Shown: one piece after another, positions 59,101 to 64,000 of the stretch
Numbering within the stretch: position 1 is the first letter of the stretch
Layout: the number at the start of each line of letters is the position of its first letter
NCBI GenBank assembly: GCA_963513935.1
Contig: OY740769.1
Location: 103,705,762-103,769,761, forward strand
Direction of reading: 5' to 3'
Length of the DNA: 64,000 nt
From: Aphrophora alni
Taxonomy: Eukaryota > Arthropoda > Insecta > Hemiptera > Aphrophoridae
Position numbers and translations under genes: made by a program
Notes under the pieces: model-generated
What the model saw: only the letters and a program-made list of their open reading frames with translations
What the model was told of the DNA's origin: nothing
Databases searched by the model: none

Positions 59101-61176
59101 ACATCATATAAGATATTTGGACACAATATTAAACGTGGTAACAAAAACCATTAAAAAACTTTAAGAATTATGGTACATATTGAATAGCAACTATGTCAGA
59201 TCAGATACTATCTAGCAACAATCACTGCTTGTCATCTGCTTTATGTATACATCATATCTGGTATTTGGATACAATATTATACTTGGTAATAAAAACCATT
59301 AATAAAACATTAAGTGTGATAGTACACACTGAATAACGTCACTATTTAACAACTCTGTCAGATCAGATACTATCTAGCAACAATCACTGCTTGTCACCTG
59401 CTTTATGTATACATCATATCTGGTATTTGGATACAATATTAAACATGGTAATAAAAACCATAATTAAAACATTAAGTGTGATAGTACATACTGAATAACG
59501 TCACTATTTAACATCTCTGTCGGATCAGATACTATCTAGCAACAATCACTGCTTGTCATCTGCTTTATGTATACATCATATCTGGTATTTGGATACAATA
59601 TTATACTTGGTAATAAAAACCATTAATAAAACATTAAGTGTGATAGTACATACTGAATAACGTCACTATTTAACAACTCTGTCAGATCAGATACTATCTA
59701 GCAACAATCACTGCTTGTCATCTGCTTTATGTATACATCATATCTGGTATTTGGATACAATATTAAACATGGTAATAAAAACCATTAATAAAACAATAAG
59801 TGTGATAGTACATACTGAATAACGTCACTATTTAACATCTCTGTCGGATCAGATACTATCTAGCAACAATCACTGCTTGTCATCTGCTTTATGTATACAT
59901 CATATCTGGTTTTTGGACACAATATTAAACTTGGTAATAAAAACCATTAATAAAATTTTAAGTATTATGCTACATATTGAATAACGTCACAATTTAACAA
60001 CTGTGTCGGAACACATACTATCTACCTGTTGTCATATACTTGCTACATATGTCATCTGTTTTATGTATACATCATATAAGATATTTGGATACAATATTAA
60101 ACGTGGTAACAAAAACCATTAAAAAACTTTAAGAATTATGGTACATATTGAATAGCAAATATGTCAGATCAGATACTATCTAGCAACAATCACTGCTTGT
60201 CATCTGCTTTATGTATACATCATATCTGGTATTTGGATACATAATTATACTTGGTAATAAAAACTATTAATAAAATTTTAAGGATTATGCTACATATTGA
60301 ATAACGTCACAATTTAACAACTGTGTAGGAACACATACTATCTCCATGTTGTCATATACTTCCTACATATGTCATCTGTTTTATGTATACATCATATAAG
60401 ATATTTGGATACAATATTAAACGTGGTAACAAAAACCATTAAAAAACTTTAAGAATTATGGTACATATTGAATAGCAACTATGTCAGATCAGATACTATC
60501 TAGCAACAATCACTGCTTGTCATCTGTTTTATGTATACATCATATCTGGTATTTGGATACAATATTATACTTGGTAATAAAAACCATTAATAAAACATTA
60601 AGTGTGATAGTACACACTGAATAACGTCACTATTTAACAACTCTGTCAGATCAGATACTATCTAGCAACAATCACTGCTTGTCATCTGCTTTATGTATAC
60701 ATCATATCTGGTTTTTGGACACAATATTAAACTTGGTAATAAAAACCACAATAAAAATAGGATTTATTTTTTCATATTGACATACAAAGGCTGAGAACGC
60801 CAATTGATGTCATGCAACTCCTACGTAGTGTGCGGTTGACACCAATTGTCATTTATTATAAACAACATTTTCTGCCTTTATCTTGGCAACATAAGTTAGT
60901 TTGTGCCATTCGTTGATATTGTTTGGACAAGATTAGAGGTTATGCTTCATAACTATGTTTTTCAGTTATGTTTTCCATTTAAACTATTGTACAATAAACC
61001 GGGTTGATCTTATGATACTGAAAACCTAACAGTGATTGAGATTGAGTGATACTGATTCTCAATTGGAATGTTACAGTAGTAATGAGCAAGTGAAAGTGAT
61101 GTAGATAAGGAAAGTAAACTTGTATAGTTAGATGATGATCCATACTCGTATGTTATTTCAAGCCACACATACACAC

Positions 61177-61223
<47 letters not shown>

Positions 61224-62609
61224 AGATAAAATAAATACATCATATCTGATATTTGGATACAAAATTAAACAAGGAAATAAAAACCATCAAAAAATGTTAA
61301 GACTTATTGTAAATATTGAATAAAGTCACGATTTAACAACTGCGTCCGATCAAATACTACCTATCAAAAATCACTGATATTAGACTTGGAAAAAACCCAT
61401 AAACAAACATTGTAACAATTATTATACAAATTGAATAAAGTCACTATTTAACAACTGCATCCGATCAGATGTTATCTATCAACAATCACATATTATCATT
61501 TCTTTTATGTATACATCATATTTGATATTTGAAACACAATATTACACTCGGAAATATAAACCAAAAATAAATTTAAGGCTTATTTCAATAGTTACTTTTT
61601 AACAATTTTGTATTAGATCAGATACTATCTAGCAAAAATCACTGACTATCATTTTCTTTATGTATACATCATATCTGATATTTGAAACACAAGATTAGAC
61701 ATGGAAATAAAAACCATAGAAAAAAGTTAGAGTTATAGTACAAATTGAACAATCACTATTTAACAACTGTGTTAGATTAGACACTATCTAACAACAACCA
61801 CTGACTGTAATTTGCTTTATGTATACATCATATATTATACTTCAAACAGAATATTAGACTTGAATCTAAAAACCATTGTTAACCATTTTAAGGGTTATTA
61901 TACAAATAAATCTTTATTTGACCACTCTTGTAAGTGTCATCACCTGGTCAAAGTTATAAACATTATTAAATAATAGTAATTGTGTACAAAATACTGATTT
62001 AAATAAATATAACTGTAGTTAAAATAATGAACATACACGACAGTTGATTACTGTATGTACATTATAAAACAATACATGAAAATAGCCTGTAACCTGTTAC
62101 ATTGCTACCAAGTTGAAAGGAAATATGAACTGGCACAATAAGCTGAAAATTTTTGGGCATGTAAAGGATAAAAAAACTCTAACCATTAAAAGAGTGATGA
62201 ATAATTTATAGTAATATTGTATATTTGTTTTATTCTAACTTCTGGAAAATTGGTAAAAAAAAATCTATCCTAAGACATCTGGGGTAAATTCATTTATCTG
62301 AGAATTTTACTCACAAGTTTCAAACTGCCAATCATTCAAAATCTATATATAATCATAAAATAACCATATCTTTTGAACACAATAATGTTTACAAACTTTA
62401 GTTAAAATATATTTCTTTACCTGCTGTCCAAGTAAGGAAGTCCCTAAAAATGGTGGAGGGTGATGTTGTGTGGCCCACGCAGGACTGAATAAAGAATATG
62501 TAGGAGACAATATGTTGTTACTTTGTTGTGAAGGAAGTTGTTGTTGCTGCTGCTGCTGTTGTTTATGTTGTTGTTGTTTATGCTGTTGTTGTTGAAGCTG
62601 GTCAATTAC
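49994..62609 (-). CDS. C-terminal two exons of a glutamine-rich protein gene (5' part outside window)
   Basis: Exon 62421-62609 (189 bases, 63 codons) and terminal exon 49994-50116 (40 codons plus TAG) are bounded by AG/GT and both are in phase 0, so they join without changing frame. The first starts VIDQLQQQQHKQQQHKQQQQ, a poly-glutamine/histidine run, then LPSQQSNNILSPTYSLFSPA and HHPPPFLGTSLLGQQ. The second gives VKQIENGRHILVRLPKKVSY and a basic, Asn-rich end. Gln-rich plus Ser/Pro-rich sequence suggests a nuclear or RNA-associated regulator, but I do not recognise the family. The intron between is 12.3 kb and filled with satellite and transposons. Upstream exons must lie beyond 64000. Confidence 0.65.
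50117..51479. other. Intron sequence, no gene seen
   Basis: AT-rich 3' part of the large minus-strand intron. The minus-strand frame 50796-50987 begins in a CACACA-type run and is not a gene. Confidence 0.4.
51480..53092. repeat. Satellite array, 117-bp subfamily
   Basis: From about 51760 to 52730 the period is exactly 117 bases (AATTGAATAAAATCATTATT starts at 51846, 51963 and 52080), about eight near-identical copies with TCAGTTCTGATGCTATCTAT and TTAGACTTGGAAATAAAACC. Flanking copies are more diverged and some carry the additional CATTTCCTTTATGTATACAT segment, linking this array to the 162-bp subfamily further on. Confidence 0.9.
53093..53300. repeat. Left arm of a diverged inverted repeat bounding the intronic insertion
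   Basis: Bases about 53150-53290 (CAACATTTACCCTAGTACAA, TACTGTTTTAAAGCTAAT, CCAAAAGCTCATCAAATGTTAACAA) are the complement, at roughly 75-80 % identity by eye, of 58665-58790. The arm starts after TTTACCCTGTAAGTGGCAAC. That CCCT...TGGCAA form recurs at 53964 (TTTAACCCTACAAATGGCAA), as in piggyBac-like ends next to TTAA. Confidence 0.6.
53390..53962. repeat. Satellite copies, 162-bp subfamily (inner block)
   Basis: About three and a half units with CAGATACTATCTAGCAACAA, CACTGCTTGTCATCTGCTTT and ATGTATACATCATATCTGG. Ends abruptly at CTGCTTTAACCCTACAAATG, where unrelated sequence begins. Confidence 0.85.
53963..55608. other. AT-rich stretch between satellite and hAT element
   Basis: Starts TTTAACCCTACAAATGGCAA, resembling a piggyBac-type end at a TTAA site; no matching right end was fixed. 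Otherwise very AT-rich, with low-complexity open frames (54283-54564) that are not genes. No transposase domain seen. Confidence 0.4.
55617..58409 (+). mobile_element. Young hAT element with perfect ends (intronic)
   Basis: The 15-bp terminal inverted repeat CAGGGGTCTCCAAAC is perfect at both ends (55617-55631 and 58395-58409), and the 8-bp target duplication TTTTAGAT is perfect (55609-55616 and 58410-58417). Subterminal GGGCC-rich motifs occur at both sides (GAGGGCC near 55673; GCGGGCCGGATGTGGCCC near 58367). Total 2793 bp, with one transposase gene inside. Perfect ends and duplication indicate recent insertion into the satellite-bearing intron. Confidence 0.95.
56196..57993 (+). pseudogene. 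hAT transposase (BED finger, GTF2IRD2/ZBED-like), nearly intact
   Basis: ATG 56196 opens an uninterrupted 244-codon frame: BED finger with CLICNESIAVLKEYNIKRHY (C-x2-C...H-x4-H with HYETKH), then KRGKPFTDGEMIKECI, MSANTVARRVENIAENISS and SLALDESTDVSDTAQVLIYI (first catalytic Asp). At 56895-56940 a short stretch is out of frame, bounded by two compensating one-base changes, so the TTDGGK motif is misread and meets a TGA at 56928-56930. The frame then resumes with MSGKDKGVV, CIIHQ and FGLNHRQF, has a TGA at 57144-57146, goes on through AVRWLSCGKVLQRFF, and shifts again near 57410. The hATC part, 57439-57993, ends CEKTFSKMKYTKN, KLTDEHLKSLL. Few lesions, consistent with the young ends. Confidence 0.9.
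58418..58664. other. Short stretch flanking the hAT element
   Basis: Contains a near-palindromic ATGCGTAACTTTACGCAT (58610-58627) followed by GATGCGCGTAATACC, otherwise unremarkable. No gene. Confidence 0.4.
58665..58799. repeat. Right arm of the diverged inverted repeat
   Basis: Complement of the arm at about 53150-53290. The outer part (TTGCAATTCAACATTTACCC on the minus strand) and the TACTGTTTTAAAGCTAAT block match best; the central part differs by substitutions and small gaps. Satellite copies resume directly after it. Confidence 0.6.
58800..60755. repeat. Satellite array, 162-bp subfamily (main block)
   Basis: GATCAGATACTATCTAGCAA recurs at 59361, 59523 and 59685, giving a 162-base period; about 12 units in all. 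A variant with AACACATACTATCTACCTGT occurs at about 59040, 60008 and 60320 (as TCTCCATG), so the array shows a mixed unit order. Chance frames such as 58943-59164 fall inside it. It shares most of its unit with the 117-bp subfamily, which lacks about 45 bases (the TGCTTTATGTATACATCATA part). Confidence 0.95.
60756..61225. other. Non-satellite insertion ending in a (CA)n tract
   Basis: About 400 bases unrelated to the satellite: GACACCAATTGTCATTTATT, GTACAATAAACCGGGTTGAT and an AGTGATACTGATTCTC segment that could encode an acidic stretch (SESDVDKESK-like, DDDPYS), reminiscent of a piggyBac N-terminus but too short to be sure. A (CA)n microsatellite lies at 61163-61223. Confidence 0.4.
61226..61910. 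repeat. Satellite array, diverged copies
   Basis: About four or five diverged units with ACATCATATCTGATATTTG, GATACTATCTAGCAAAAATC and AACAACTGNNTCNGATCAG. They are more diverged from each other than the units in the main block, as expected at the edge of an array. Confidence 0.8.
61911..62420. other. Intron sequence next to the Gln-rich exon
   Basis: CACTCTTGTAAGTGTCATCA at about 61921 resembles the CCCTGTAAGTGGCAAC motif at 53096, and CATGTAAAGGATAAAAAAAC at about 62159 could be its inverted partner, hinting at a short piggyBac-like MITE. No gene. Confidence 0.3.
62421..62609 (-). CDS. Gln-rich internal exon of the minus-strand gene
   Basis: On the minus strand the acceptor TTTTATCTATGTTTACTAG| and the donor CAG|GTAAAG frame 63 open codons. 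CAA/CAG codons with interspersed CAT and AAA make a poly-Gln tract, followed by Ser/Pro/Tyr-rich and HHPPPF sequence. Tract length is likely variable between individuals. This is the 5'-most exon of the gene that I can find in the window. Confidence 0.65.
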
Positions 62610-64000
62610 CTAGTAAACATAGATAAAAATAATCAATAACATTGTACTCAGCACATCTGCACAAAACTCATAAACTAAGCAAACAAAATGTATGTGTTGC
62701 CACTCCCCAAAAATCTTCAATCTAGATTTATCAGTTAAAAAGTGAAAATGACCAAATATTCTATGGACCCAGTATTTGACTATTTAAAAAAAAAAAATGG
62801 GTACAAAGATCCTATGTTTAGGTCCTAATTTAATGAAACAAACCACAGATAAAAGAAATTTATAGTTCACAAGTAATTTGGTAAATACCAAAATGAACTT
62901 AGGCGGTAAAACTCTAAACAAAATGAAAAATAGACCTCAACAGAATTTTTCTAAATCATGCAAAAGTATTGTATACCTAAATTTTATTTTTTTTTTAAAT
63001 TTAGACCTACAATTTAGGTTTTGTTTAAAGAGTTCATGTTTTGGTTTGGTAAAAATGAGGTTTTTCTATCCTTTAGTATTTATTAATTAATGTTATTTTT
63101 AATATTTTGGGAACCAATTGCAGTCCACATGAAGATAATTACAACATTTTCTTATAATAGGGATTTGCGAAACCAGGTATATTAAGATGGAGACAAGCTT
63201 TTACCGAGCTTATAGACGGTCAGAATCAATAAAATAATAGTGATTTTCAAGAAGTTTTATCTCCATTAGATTTTATTGCTTAGGGTACCGTTTTTGGGTA
63301 TGAAAAATCAAAAAATCATAGTCCGGACACTCGAAATTGGCCGCCAGGTATCTAAAAATATATTTTTATGCAAACAAAAATCATTTTAGCTATTTTTTAT
63401 GATTTTAGAATGATTTTTCAACGATATTCAGTTGAAGTTAATAAAAACTTGTAGAATTTTTTTGTTTTTGTATTAAACAAACCCCAGGTAAAATTTGAGT
63501 CATTTAAGACCTTCTATTGTCTATTAGTAGCCAATAATTGCATCGAAAAGTGCATAATAGGCATGCATTAGAAATTTTTTTTTATAATCCATTGAAAATT
63601 GCCCAAAATTTATACTCGGAGTTTTCGGGGTCGCTGATTATGAATCTGAAGAGAAAATTGGAAAATTCAAAATGGCTGACCGGAAAAAGGCGAGTAATTT
63701 GAATTTTTTAAACTTTTTTTCATTTGAAACTAAAATAAACATCATAAAAATAAATTTTGTTTTTTTTAAATAATTTTTTTATTTTGAATTTTTTTTTGCC
63801 CAAACTAGTTTTATTAGATTTAACCCAACAAATAAACTACTACTTGCAAGCTCCAAATGATTTGTTTCTAATAACATTTAAAAATGCTAAGACTAACAAA
63901 TATAACTTAATAATTCAATCTTATTTTCTTAAGTAAAGATTCTGCTTAATGTTTGTATTCCTTGTGTAGAATCAGTAATGTCTATTTCCTGCCTAAATTA
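62610..64000. other. Intron sequence of the minus-strand gene, no exon seen
   Basis: AT-rich. Bases 63180-63700 include GCTTAGGGTACCGTTTTTGG and AATTGGCCGCCAGGTATC, less AT-rich and possibly repetitive element sequence, but no domain or splice-bounded exon was found up to the window end. Confidence 0.4.

Noticed and set aside
61132..61323. Thr-His repeat open frame
   Set aside because: Translation of the (CA)n microsatellite.

Overview
This is AT-rich, intron-bearing animal DNA, most likely from an insect. The mix of Penelope-type/hammerhead modules, mariner, hAT, pogo and Helitron relics fits a hemipteran-like genome, but no marker here fixes the species. I see no rRNA, tRNA, CRISPR or bacterial-style operon. 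Nearly all open frames are either spliced exons of two host genes or pieces of dead transposons.

Host genes. (1) On the + strand, five coding exons between 27664 and 43408 join in perfect phase into a 219-residue protein with a SAM domain and a C-terminal membrane anchor. (2) On the - strand, two exons (62421-62609, glutamine-rich, and the terminal exon 49994-50116) join in phase as the C-terminal end of a gene whose 5' part lies beyond base 64000. The two genes converge, and a 6.6-kb stretch full of repeats lies between their stops.

Layout. 0-6.8 kb: a CT/CCCT microsatellite, a dead Jockey-type reverse transcriptase, a 20-bp minisatellite and a foldback repeat. 6.8-7.8 kb: an 81-bp satellite. 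9.8-13.8 kb: an inverted/direct repeat cluster, the tail of a Helitron helicase and a Harbinger transposase relic. 14.9-16.7 kb: three hammerhead-ribozyme-like modules. 19.2-23.6 kb: a nested locus in which a - strand pogo/Tigger transposase is split by a hAT element and by a 274-bp repeat that also bounds its other end. 27.7-43.3 kb: the SAM gene, whose introns hold mariner, LINE, two further transposase relics, a Helitron start fragment, a pogo-type MITE and a 133-bp-arm inverted element carrying a hammerhead-like motif. 45.0-45.2 kb: a compact insertion with 44-bp perfect inverted arms, a 13-bp target duplication and a hammerhead-like fold. 47.2-49.8 kb: a transposase relic broken by about 40 copies of a 46-bp repeat arranged as an 882-bp higher-order repeat. 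51.5-61.9 kb, inside the 12.3-kb intron of the - strand gene: a 117/162-bp satellite family interrupted by a complex insertion holding a young hAT element (55617-58409) with perfect ends and target duplication.

The most interesting signal is the set of hammerhead-like modules of one shared architecture: short stem I, CUGANGA core, one unpaired U, stem II, GAAA, a very short stem III, then UH. The copy at 14979-15023 keeps an intact core. This is the layout known from Penelope-like elements and animal retrozymes.
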